From Micrasema longulum (Eukaryota > Arthropoda > Insecta > Trichoptera > Brachycentridae): DNA of 64,000 nucleotides. Positions 54,796 to 64,000 of the stretch are shown piece by piece. The stretch spans positions 150,443-214,442 of the forward strand of contig JAGVSM010000470.1 in the NCBI GenBank assembly GCA_022494885.1, read 5' to 3'. How positions within the stretch are numbered: the stretch's first letter is position 1; each line of letters opens with the position of its first letter. Below the pieces are notes generated by a model that did no database searches, was not told the DNA's origin, and saw only the letters and a list, made by a program, of their open reading frames with translations. The position numbers were made by a program, and so were the translations under genes.

Positions 54796-55981
54796 TTACT
54801 TTTAAAAAGCAAGAAACGTGGTATTTTTATTAAAAACATTACGAATATTAAATCCAAATTTAATTTAAGAGTCCTCCCTACTAGGGTATCCTTTTCTGTG
54901 TGACTTTTTTGTGTTGTCGTTATCACTTTGATTGTTCCTATGGATTTGATAACATGGTTTTCTGTACAAATGTCAACAATATAATATGTTGATTATGATA
55001 ATTACTTGGCACACATGGAATAACAGTGGCACAACAAAAAAAACGCATTTTTTTACCCAAACTAAAATTCATTCGCAAAGGCAAATTTAGAACTTAATGT
55101 TTACTCACTTGTGCCATCTACTTTTCAATGTTTTAAGAAATAACAATGGCATAATAATAATTGGGGCGGCATTTTTTTTATATTTGCATGATAATTTTTA
55201 AATCAAAGTCCTGCTGAGTTGCAGTGCAGGCATACAATTAGTCAGCAGGTTCGTTTTTTTCAATGTTTTATACCTCCTTAACCTACATTAATAATAATTA
55301 TATTTGAAAAATATTACACATTATTTATTATTGAATTTAAATTAAACACTATAATACAAAATTGACATTGACACGAGGCCACAAAAATATTTCTAAGAAT
55401 AATGCGGCTAACTATACGGATAAATTCAGAAATATTTCTGCATACTAAACTCAAAAACGCCAATTTATGACTTATGCCATTATTATCGCTCAGGTGTGAC
55501 TTCTTTATTTTTCGGAAATGCATCAGTTCTTCAGTTAATCAACAGGCACAACTAAAACATTACGTTTGTGGAAGGGTAAGAAGTCTCACCTCAGAACCTT
55601 TATCTGAAATTCTACAAGACTATATATGTACACTCACGAAGATCGTGGCACGCGCGGTAAGGCTGTGTTGTTATTATTATTAGCTGTTGCTACCGTCTGT
55701 TAGTGGCGGTGGTGCGCTAACTGGGAACTACCCCGGAGCAATCAGTAAACTGGGTAACTGAATTACTATCATCGTTATGAAAGCAGATCACTTAACATAT
55801 ATTATAACTGTGTGAATATTATGAATTCTAAATTATGCGACTCATTTTAGCAAATACTTCGCGGAGTTCGACCGTCTTCTGAATATTACGGGATAACAAT
55901 ATTGAAAAAAATTCATTTGAAAGTTTTATATTATTTGTTTTCATTACACCAAACACTTTTTTTTTATTCTCCTTATGGCAC
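54796..55981. other. No gene recognised
   Basis: AT-rich; 55580-55760 is less so. No motif. Confidence 0.4.
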
Positions 55982-56300
55982 TATACAGCGTGTATGGTAA
56001 ACCCTGTCACATCCGAAACCACAATAATCGATAAGTATGATCAAGTGACATTTAAAAAATAAATAAGAAGCGTTAAAATAAATAAAAAAACATTTAAAAA
56101 AACATACGGTTTCTAACTTCTGCAGAGCGTAGATTTAGCTACCCCTCTGCTCTCCTGTTTTTCCCCTGCAGAAGCAACCATTCGGTTTTTTAAATTGTTA
56201 TTATTTTTGTTAATTTTTCAAACGCTTCTAAATTATTTAATATGCTCATACCGATCATCGTGGTTTCGGATGTGACAGGGTTTACCCAACACGCTGTATA
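55982..56300. mobile_element. TIR element (~320 bp)
   Basis: TACAGCGTGTATGGTAAACC, CTGTCACATCCGAAACCACA at the left is mirrored at 56256-56300 (GTGGTTTCGGATGTGACAGG, GTTTACCCAACACGCTGTAT). The TIRs are about 48 bp with few mismatches. TA lies at both edges, consistent with a TA target as for Tc1/mariner-type non-autonomous elements. The interior contains CTGCAGAG and a later CTGCAGAAG, and is non-coding. Confidence 0.85.
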
Positions 56301-56979
56301 TTATGAATCCATGTTTATCGTTAGTTTTAACGATAATTAATATCCGGTAGCATGAATAAGAAACACACTTTTTGATTACCATCATGATGTATCACACAGT
56401 ATGACATTTTCAAAATAGTAGAGACCATTAATCTCGGACCAATATTATAAAATAGGGTGGAATGATTTTTATCATATAATGAATTACTTATTTTTTTATT
56501 TTTTATTTATTTATTAATTAACTAACCAGTATATCATGAGGGCGATTAATTTCTACTTGAAACTAAATATATAAAAATAAAATAATATATTCTAACACTC
56601 AATGTTAACAAATCTAGAGTTCTTCACATCGCATCGGCTCGAAAAAAACCAAATTTAAATATAGTCTAAATGGTGTAGATTTAAAAACTGCTTATTGTAG
56701 GAGTAGATTTAAAATATGCTATTATGAAATGCATGAACAATTTATTTATTCATGCATTTCATAATATATATATATTTATAAATAGTTTTTTGTTCACTTT
56801 TCCTAGCTGTGTGAAACAGTACTTATGATTTTCTTGTTGTTTTACTGTAGAATGTTTTATTATTTAAACTTTCTACTGAATATGCTGTATAATTTTTAGG
56901 TTAATTTTTTAAATATAAATCTTGTATAATTTTTGGTTTGATTTTTTTTATATAAATCTTAGGTATAAGGAAATTCATG
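56301..56979. other. No gene; contains a 17-bp hairpin
   Basis: ATTATGAAATGCATGAA (56721-56737) pairs perfectly with TTCATGCATTTCATAAT (56749-56765) across 11 bases. The stretch is otherwise A/T-rich and probably part of an old LINE 3' region. Confidence 0.55.
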
Positions 56980-57080
56980 TTTTAAAAAATATATATATAT
57001 TACGCCAAATATGTTAATATTATAAAAAAGGCAGATTTGCCGTTTATGTTAATAAAATAAAGATAAAAAAAATAAAAATA
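56980..57080 (+). mobile_element. LINE-like 3' end
   Basis: AAAAAGGCAGATTTGCCGTT, TATGTTAATAAAATAAAGA and A-rich DNA: a short hairpin (GGCAGATTTGCC) before an A-rich end, as in several LINE tails. No coding part. Confidence 0.45.
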
Positions 57081-58886
57081 AGTGTCCAACCACCCTAATT
57101 TTACCGGGCCGGATGAATTGGCACGATACACGTGAAACGAGCCTAAGGATCTTTAAGATTTGTGCAAGTATAACAGAATACAAATCTACGAACATAAAAG
57201 AAGGGTATTTACAAACTTCTCAAAATATTAAATACTCAAATAGACTTTTTTACAGAATCAGATTTTAGTATATTTTTATTTCATATAAGATGTGACATAA
57301 TAATAACCACATTCGACTTTCTTAGGTGAGAATTTATTAATTGGCAACTTTCTTTAATCAGTACTGGGTAAGGTAATAGTGGCAAGATGATATAATTCAT
57401 TATTTCTAAGGTACGCAATAAATCAAGGAACATAATCGATGGCCACAAGATATTCCGCCTTACTTTCCCTCTAAGAGCACGTTTGCCTACTGACGCTCTA
57501 ATGGCCGACATAGTCTCATATGCGGACAGAGTAATTAAAAGATTGTATATTTTATTAAAACGGCACTGCAATTAAGCAGGAATGAGATTAAAAAGACTCG
57601 GACGTAGAGCGACGAAGAAAGCATATTATAGTAGATAGCGATGTGCAGGACCAATAAAGTAATTCTTCACAATTTAAAGATTCGAATAATTTATTTAAAA
57701 AATATTCGAATCACCGTCGATTCAACGAATAAATTGTTGATTATTTTATTCAGGGAAATGGTGATTAATTGGAAGAATAATTCTAACCTAACAAATAAAA
57801 CACGGTTCAAATCTTACATCGTTTTTAATCTTTTTTTAAACTTGCAGTTGTGACTCCATTCAAAGGCGTTGCCAATTAATATTAAAATTCTCCTACGAGT
57901 TTAGTATTATAGGACTCTTATTATAAATTTAATAATATGTCATCCCTTAGGTCATAGAATTTTCTAACGTTCGCTTTCACTCCGATTAAGAATACTTTTG
58001 CCTAATCTTAGGTCGTTATCAAATATTTCAGGCACCAGTGACATTATAAATGACTTAATCGAACCAAATTATATTATTTGTTAAATTTTTAAGAAATTGG
58101 TACAAAAAAACATTAAATTGCAAAATAAACGCTGATTTCAACGGCACAGAAAAAGAACTTTAAAAAGTTGAGAAAAAATATAGAATTTGATAAAACAGGT
58201 GCTATTTACCTGAATAAGTGTTAGACTAATTGATTAAATCAGTTGTAACAAATGGATTGTTCACATGAATCTGACCAGTCCAACCTACAATGATTAATTT
58301 ATATTAATGTGCTATCAAAACCGTTTCGTTTTCGGAATTTTTCACTATTCGATTATCTTAATCCATAATTTTCCATCACTAGTTTATATTATTAGTATGA
58401 AATGCAGCAAATCTCGAGTAATGCGGTCGGTCTATGGATATGAATGTCCGCCATACCGGCAGGGTGCTTTCCGCGAATAGAGAGGAGAAAAACTTGAGAC
58501 AAAAAGTAACAAAAATGCGCGACGAATGAAAATTCATATGAAGCAAATAATACATCAACTGATGTTCATACTATGTCTCAATAGTGCTTGTTTACCTCGA
58601 TGGGGTCCATTTTTATTGTTTGAATAATTTAAATTTATAATTAAAATATTTTATGGTCACATCATGACTTTTGACTGCAAAAAGGGGCTAGAATTACAAC
58701 CGCCTATGCGCCTCTGTAGATCAAAAATGTGTTGAAATTTGTAACGTATGCGATATTATTCACTTAATTCTCCGAAAATGGCTTTATTAGGTAATCTTAA
58801 TTAATAGTAATAAAAATACATAAACTAATATTAATTATTTACCTAACTTATCTACTTATTAACGTACCTTATAATTATAATAAAGG
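57081..58886. other. No gene recognised in 1.8 kb
   Basis: Includes a 96-codon minus-strand frame (57281-57571) with no known domain, and a small inverted pair GATTCGAATA / TATTCGAATC (57679, 57704). Nothing else. Confidence 0.4.
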
Positions 58887-59099
58887 AATTTAAAAGTATC
58901 AATGAAACCTCTTGGTTTAGTTTTTTAGACTTGAAGTCTTGAAGATGCCTACTTAGGCGAAAGCGCTCGTTGGTCAAAATAATAAAAAGTAAAACTAAAC
59001 CAAGAAGTTTCATTCATAGGTTTATTTATAATTTTATCATAATCATTAACTATGGGGTTTTATCAAGAAATATCAACAAAAAACATCAATTTAAAAGTA
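58887..59099. mobile_element. Fold-back element, copy 2, with 12-bp target duplication
   Basis: AATTTAAAAGTA stands at 58887-58898 and at 59088-59099. The element between them (189 bp) starts TCAATGAAACCTCTTGG, with the inverted arm CCAAGAAGTTTCATTCATAG (from 59000). The core on the plus strand reads TTGAAGATGCCTACTTAGGC, GAAAGCGCTCGTTGGTCAAA, the opposite orientation to copy 1 at 15228. The right flank TTTATAATTTTATCATAATC to ATCAACAAAAAACATC is the same as copy 1 and in the same orientation. The core resembles CTGANGA-stem-GAAA. I infer a non-autonomous Penelope-like insertion. Confidence 0.75.
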
Positions 59100-61086
59100 A
59101 TTTATTGTCTATTCGTCTGCTTTCATAATTTATTTTTTAGTAATTTTTTTCCCTTCGCTTTTTAAAAAATATTTTATATTTCTTAAAAAATGTTTTTTGA
59201 AATCTTTTTCTTTTATTTTTATTGTTTTTTTGTTTTTTTTCAATGTTTTCATTCTTCTTTTATTAAACGTTACATGCTGTAAACAAGTATAATGGGAGAC
59301 GGGTCTAATGTACGCATGTATGTCTAGTTTTATGTAGCTGTTTAATAATAATAAAAAAAAAAACTTTCCATGTGTACCTGAAAATTGAGTGCGGTCAATA
59401 AAAAATAGCTTTATTGTCAATTTTATACCAAGTAAAAAACAAATAGAGAAAGATGATGACAAGTAAAAAATTTAAAAAATACCAAATAAATCACTGATAA
59501 ATTCTTATAACTATAGGTATATTAGAAATCAAATAATCGTGAAAGCTGTTTCTACAGCAAGTATTGCAAAACAATTAAGAAAAAAAATGTGTAAGTAAGT
59601 AGTAAGTATGGGCAAATCAAATGAAAAATGACCCATGGCAAAAAATTTACCGCTCAAGCGGTGTGCCTGAGAAAGATCAAAAGAAGTTAGTCGCGGTGCC
59701 ATTTTTAATTTCAGGTTATAAGTGAGACAGCTAAATACCCATTCAAAACAAAAAGAAAATATCCGGAACAATGCATTTATAACCAAGCCGGAAACAGCTA
59801 ACAGGTTCATCCATAGTACGAAAGGCGGCCGAAATATGACCCAACACTTTTTCTTATACGACCTGTTCATGTTAATAGGCATATTGAAAGCTGTAAATCC
59901 AACATGTTGCGTACCCTTCGTACATTAACGGAAATCTAAGTGCGAAACCAATCGGATAACACGAGACGTTTATATGTAAAAGATAGTGAATGATGCATTG
60001 ATATCATTACCATAACTTCAAGCGGCTTCAAGAAGATCACGGGACAGGATTCGCAAGTGTAATTGTCGGTTTTTTGCTAACAAGAATCAAGTGTTGAAAG
60101 CGATAAATCTATCTGAGTGAAAGTTTGCGACTAGTAGAAAGAAAAAAAAACCTTTTTTTTAAAGACAGGGAAAATAAATCATTCAGATTTATTTACTTAA
60201 TAATACCCGCAACCAACAACTTAAACATAGTCAACAAAAAAGCAGTGGAATAAATAGAATAATGATAAAGATGCCGCCAAATCAAAAACATTGAAAGTAG
60301 AATGCACAAGTTATGTTCGTTAAAAGAAGTCAAGCTAAGTAATTTAAGTACACAATTTGAATAGACAAAATGTTTGTTCTGTGATGATCTCCCACAATAA
60401 TCCGTTCACTTAAAAGATAAAGTTTACATACCGCTCGGGCCACCTTGTACGTATTTTCCCGGGTTTTATTTAAGTAGGTCGAGAGAACAAAAAGCTCGTC
60501 TAGTTTCGAAAGACACGCTCTATAAACGTTTCCAGGAAACTGAAAAAATATGCTTCAGAAAAATGCTTTGTCACCGTCCGACAATTAAGAATCAATGGAA
60601 AACGTCGTTCTTCGGAAATTGGGAAAATTTCTACCGCTGCGAGGTAAATAAATCGACGAATCGCTCTTCAAATTACACCCATTAAATTTATTTGATCAAA
60701 GTGAACTGATGTTATCTGGGAATAAATAAACAACATAAAAGCCGAATCAATTTTGGCGTCAAGGGGAATACGATAAAATTTGCTGTAAAAAGATGAAAAA
60801 GAGAATTGCTTTGGACGTTTTTCACTACTTGTGCCAATGCCGCTTTTTTTAAGTCTTCCGTGCATCCAAATGTAATTTGGTTCAACCTAAACAACATATT
60901 AATACAATTTCTTAGATTTTCACAGTCCTTCAGATGTACAATGACTTTATCTGGGTATTTTGCTTATTGGTATTGAACATCAACCCTGATTATGGACGCT
61001 GTAATGGGATTCAAAACGTCGAAGAGTGCAAAATATACTACATCGCATAAAAACTCAGAACAACTTATTAACCGTTTAAAGCAGAA
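59100..61086. other. No gene recognised in 2 kb
   Basis: 59130-59462 is a lysine/phenylalanine-rich frame from A/T runs. 59529-59882 is a 117-codon minus-strand frame with hydrophobic stretches but no recognised family. 60440-60660 is less AT-rich. No shared repeat. Confidence 0.4.
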
Positions 61087-61176
61087 TCAGGTTGTGGTCC
61101 CGTGGCTAATGATGCGGACTCACGGATCATAGGTCTGAGGTTCGAACTCTAATCTACCTCAACTTGATTTCCATTT

Positions 61177-61449
61177 TTTACTTATATCTGTATTCTGAAT
61201 TATTATTTTTCTAACTTTTTCTAGTTTTAAGATTCTTTTAATATAACTCTCCACTGCAATATATGTATGTATTATGGTGTATACTCATACATTTTCTACT
61301 AATATGTAATTATGAATTTTCCATATATTTATTTTTCTTCTAAAAACCATTTTTTTTTGCTTCTTCTGTGTAAAATACATCCGTCTGTCTTTATTTGTAT
61401 ACATCTATTTAAAATATGTAAAAGCCTACAAGGCGTTTAAATAAATAAA
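61177..61449 (+). mobile_element. Non-coding LINE 3' tail
   Basis: A/T-rich and ending ATGTAAAAGCCTACAAGGCG, TTTAAATAAATAAAG. The hairpin-like GCCTACAAGGC before the A-rich end is typical of LINE tails. No coding part. Confidence 0.5.
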
Positions 61450-61836
61450 GTGTTCTTCTTCTTCTTATCCACATCCGCTCCTAAGTGGAGCATGTGGACA
61501 TCACCAGTTGTCTCCAGGAGACTATCGCCAGCCAGCATTCTCTCTATAAACCTCTTCCCACGTCAATCCAGCGCCCCTTAATTCCGCCGAATAAGGTTTA
61601 AAGATTGTCATTGACGGCCTTCCAGGACGGCGTGGTCCCGCAGGTTCAAAGGAGAAGCAACTTAGGTTTAGGTTCTCCTGAGGCATGCGCAGCACGTGTC
61701 CAAGCCAGGTTCACCGCCGCATCCTCAAGACGCTCGTTATAGGAGGCTGCTGCGTCCGTTCTTCAATGTTAGTTATAAAATCGAACCACCTTATACCTAA
61801 TATTCTTCTCGAGCACTTACTCTCAAAACTCAGTTC
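61450..61836 (-). pseudogene. LINE ORF2 extreme C-terminus
   Basis: From 61836: FESKCSRRILGIRWFDFITN, IEERTQQPPITSV, then TWLGHVLRMPQENLNLSCFS, FEPAGPRRPGRPSMTIF, ending AGLTWEEVYRENA. The W.GHVLRM...GRR..GRP...W block and LTW.E..R are conserved at the end of several LINE ORF2s. One in-frame stop sits before TWLGH. The 3' tail is an (AAG)n run at 61452-61462. Confidence 0.72.
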
Positions 61837-61925
61837 TAATTCTGAGTTATTTAAAACTCGTTAAAAATGGCCACCAAAATTAAATTATTTGGGTAAATTA
61901 TAAGAACGCTAATATTTCCAAAAAA

Positions 61926-62219
61926 CAAAGAAGCGTAAGATCCAAACCAAAAGAACAATGATTAACAACGTGCAATTAAAATTTTCCAGATATTAAATTG
62001 TTTAAGAGATCAAATCTGCCCATTAAAAAAAATGTAATTTGAAAAAATGTATTTATGTATTTATATTATTTATATATATTTATATGTGTATTTATATATT
62101 TTTTTATAATTACGTAACAAATTTTAATTAATTCTTCTTTTGTTGGCTGGAAGATATTGCCTTTCGAAATAAGTGCATAAAAATATATATTATTTGTACT
62201 TGAAGTTTGAAACAAAAAA
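61926..62219. other. No gene recognised
   Basis: AT-rich with TTTATAT-type runs at 62046-62105. Confidence 0.4.
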
Positions 62220-62480
62220 TGAATAAAATAACCTCCTTCAGATTTACGTATTCTCATCGGCCATAAACTCTTAGCTATCTCTATGTTGCATGGACGATGA
62301 AGACCAGGAAGACCTAAAATGCGATGGATGGAGTGCAACAGCGCGGGCACGGAAATGTTGAAAGGGTGGAACTGAAGAGAAAGGGCAGCAGACTGACAAG
62401 AGTGAAGAAGACTCCTGGAAACAGTCAAGGCCCACCCAGAGTAGTCGAGCTTATGATGATGATGATCGTGCATTAGACGT
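62220..62480 (+). pseudogene. LINE C-terminus ending in (GAT)n
   Basis: The frame gives RPRKPKMRWMEC-like wording (GRP...RWME), then MLKGWN and, in another frame, RPTQSSRAYDDDD, the end typical of some insect LINE ORF2s (..W...SRAYDDD). The (GAT)n run at 62453-62467 belongs to this end. An antisense 135-codon frame (62066-62473) is a shadow. Confidence 0.55.
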
Positions 62481-62504
62481 TCAGATTATTATATAATACA
62501 ACGT

Positions 62505-62798
62505 TCTTTTTTTAATGTGCGGCGTATCTATTTTCGGTTACATAAAACGCTTAATTTACGTTTAATGTCGACGGGCTTTCGAACACGTCTCTTTCTAGAC
62601 GGTAAAGAAATTTTCGTGCACGACCACAAAATCAAACCTTTGTACTATTCAAATGGAAAATCATTACAAATAATTATAAAGGTCTCAACAGGCACGCACC
62701 TTCGAATCACAGATCGATTCGAGAAACGTAACGTGAAGGATTGTGGAATGCAATTGAATAGACGATGTCGGAGAAAGCGACCGAAATATTTACGTTAA
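62505..62798 (+). other. Unrecognised 93-codon open frame
   Basis: The frame from 62517 (MRRIYFRLHKTLNLRLMSTG ...) is basic, with RRCRRKRPKYLR near the end. It lies in a less AT-rich patch and matches no family I know. There is no promoter or splice evidence; chance is likely. Confidence 0.2.
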
Positions 62799-64000
62799 AG
62801 AAAATTTCAGAGAAAACTGAATCAATAAAAAAACAAATGACGCGATGAAAGCTCAATCAAAGCGCGGAGTGCGGACGTGCTCGAGACAATCTAATCGGTC
62901 ACACTGCATTACACTCGCTGGTAGAATTGAGTTTCGATTTATTTTCCAGGGAAAGAGTCAATCACATATATCATTGAATTTCAATTTAAGTTCCCAAGAG
63001 GTACAACTAGACAAAAACACATTTTCTACATAAACGAAAACATTTAGATGCTACAAAGAAACGACCGTGAGAACTTGCATGCATAAATATATCAAAGTAT
63101 TAAATACAATACGCGAGTAAAAGGGTGTGTTTTGGTTTCAACACTTAGGGCAAGACATTTTCTCACTACTTTCTCTCATGAGCAAAGCGAGAATAAGAGC
63201 ACAAACCGAAAGGTTTTCAGAATAATACCAATTCAACGTAATTATTTGTTTTTTTTTCAATATAACGAAAGCACCGGCGATATATTATATTAGCCACGGT
63301 AGATACGCGTATGGTCGATAAATAATTAAGTCGCTTTTCTACGCGCAATAATTTCACCAGGCGCTGACTTGATTCGCGAGGGAAATTACTGTAATAGACT
63401 GCGAATGTAATATAGACAATACGGAGGAGCACGACTTACTGATATCGCCGGGTATCCGGTAGATTCTCGAATAAGTGCCGGTAAATAATTGGGATCATTA
63501 AATAAATAGTCACTCGTTATTTTTAGGATAAAATCGTTGCGAAATGGCTGCGGATAATTATCGGTCAATTTGAACAATTTTATTTAATCTTCGAGAGAAA
63601 AGTTATAAATAATATACGTAATAAAAAGCGGTTATTTAAAATCTTGTGGGAATTTAGTTTTACTTTTAAAGCTATTTTTGCGATCTTAACGTTTGTCTGT
63701 AACAGAAATAAAATAGTCCAACTAATTTGATGGTGTTTTTACATCCGGGTTCGAAAAATGCCCTCAATTACGTCATTAAAAACCATATATCACACTGTAA
63801 TGATGACGGCGACTCCCTTCGGCCGTCAAACAATGTCAACACGCGTGGAGAGGATTCCTGTCATTAGGAGAGATGAGCCGACGGATCGCCAGACCGTGGA
63901 CGGAGTAATAACAGACCATAGTCCCACACTTTCCGTATACGTACAAGGACAGAGGTGGGCAAACATTTTTTAGGAGCGGACCAATCAAAAGAAAAGGTAA
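62799..64000. other. No gene recognised
   Basis: 62850-62960 and 63780-63950 are less AT-rich, and several 60-70-codon frames occur on both strands without a known domain. No shared repeat was found. Confidence 0.4.

Larger units (their letters stand above)
61087..61925 (+). mobile_element. SINE family A split by LINE insertions
   Basis: The head and first body part (CAGGTTGTGGTCCCGTGGCT, GGTTCGAACTC, CTCAACTTGATTTCC; 61087-61176) and the 3' part (TCTGAGTTATTTAAAACTCG, TTAAAAATGGCCACC, TTGGGTAAATTATAAGAACG; 61838-61925) are in order. About 660 foreign bases lie between them, holding two LINE pieces. Confidence 0.78.

Noticed and set aside
59130..59462. 110-codon lysine-rich frame
   Set aside because: Produced by A/T homopolymers; no domain.
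62066..62473. 135-codon open frame on the minus strand
   Set aside because: It is antisense to a LINE end with SRAYDDDD on the plus strand; the HHHH start is the (GAT)n run reversed.

Overview
This window looks like intergenic or intronic DNA from an AT-rich insect nuclear genome. By eye it is roughly 70% A+T, and I found no intact host gene. Every protein-like stretch I recognise is a broken piece of a transposable element: non-LTR retrotransposon C-termini, one mariner transposase and one lone reverse-transcriptase block. Jockey/CR1-type C-termini with a YPWLYPT..LLGMLG motif, RTE-type RWFGH..RM tails and a mariner transposase fit an insect, and Lepidoptera is my best guess. That placement is inference, not proof. 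No CRISPR array, rRNA or functional tRNA was seen.

Layout. 0-4 kb: a near-perfect 46-bp-arm palindrome, two copies of tRNA-derived SINE family A, one SINE family C and one SINE family B. 4.5-8.4 kb: an RTE tail, a foldback family here called R, an RT fragment with a mutated active site, and another SINE B. 10.9-18 kb: a SINE C split by a LINE, two long copies of a modular repeat carrying a dispersed internal motif (11.8 and 17.5 kb), a fold-back element with hammerhead-like sequence (15.2 kb), a Jockey-like LINE tail and a 250-bp TIR element. 20-25 kb: a SINE B, a 1-kb TIR element, another split SINE C and a TIR family (G) with a G-quadruplex motif. 26-36 kb: scattered SINEs and LINE tails, a tail holding two strong hairpins, and a dead mariner abutting a LINE remnant. 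37-46 kb: a 71-bp-arm hairpin of family R and more LINE and SINE fragments. 46-52 kb: hammerhead-like motifs and a cluster of LINE remnants, three of them nearly end to end at 50.3-52.3 kb. 54-64 kb: an RTE tail, a TIR element, the second fold-back element (58.9 kb) with a 12-bp target duplication, and a SINE A split by two LINE pieces.

The most interesting signal is the fold-back family at 15.2 and 58.9 kb. The two copies share a right flank in the same orientation, but the segment between their inverted arms is flipped. That segment resembles the hammerhead-bearing termini of Penelope-like elements, and related degenerate motifs occur at six further sites. I infer a Penelope-like origin. 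An ncRNA or ribozyme search and a genome-wide copy alignment would decide it.

Coordinates of element ends were set by eye from comparisons between copies in this window. Most are good to within about 5-20 bases.
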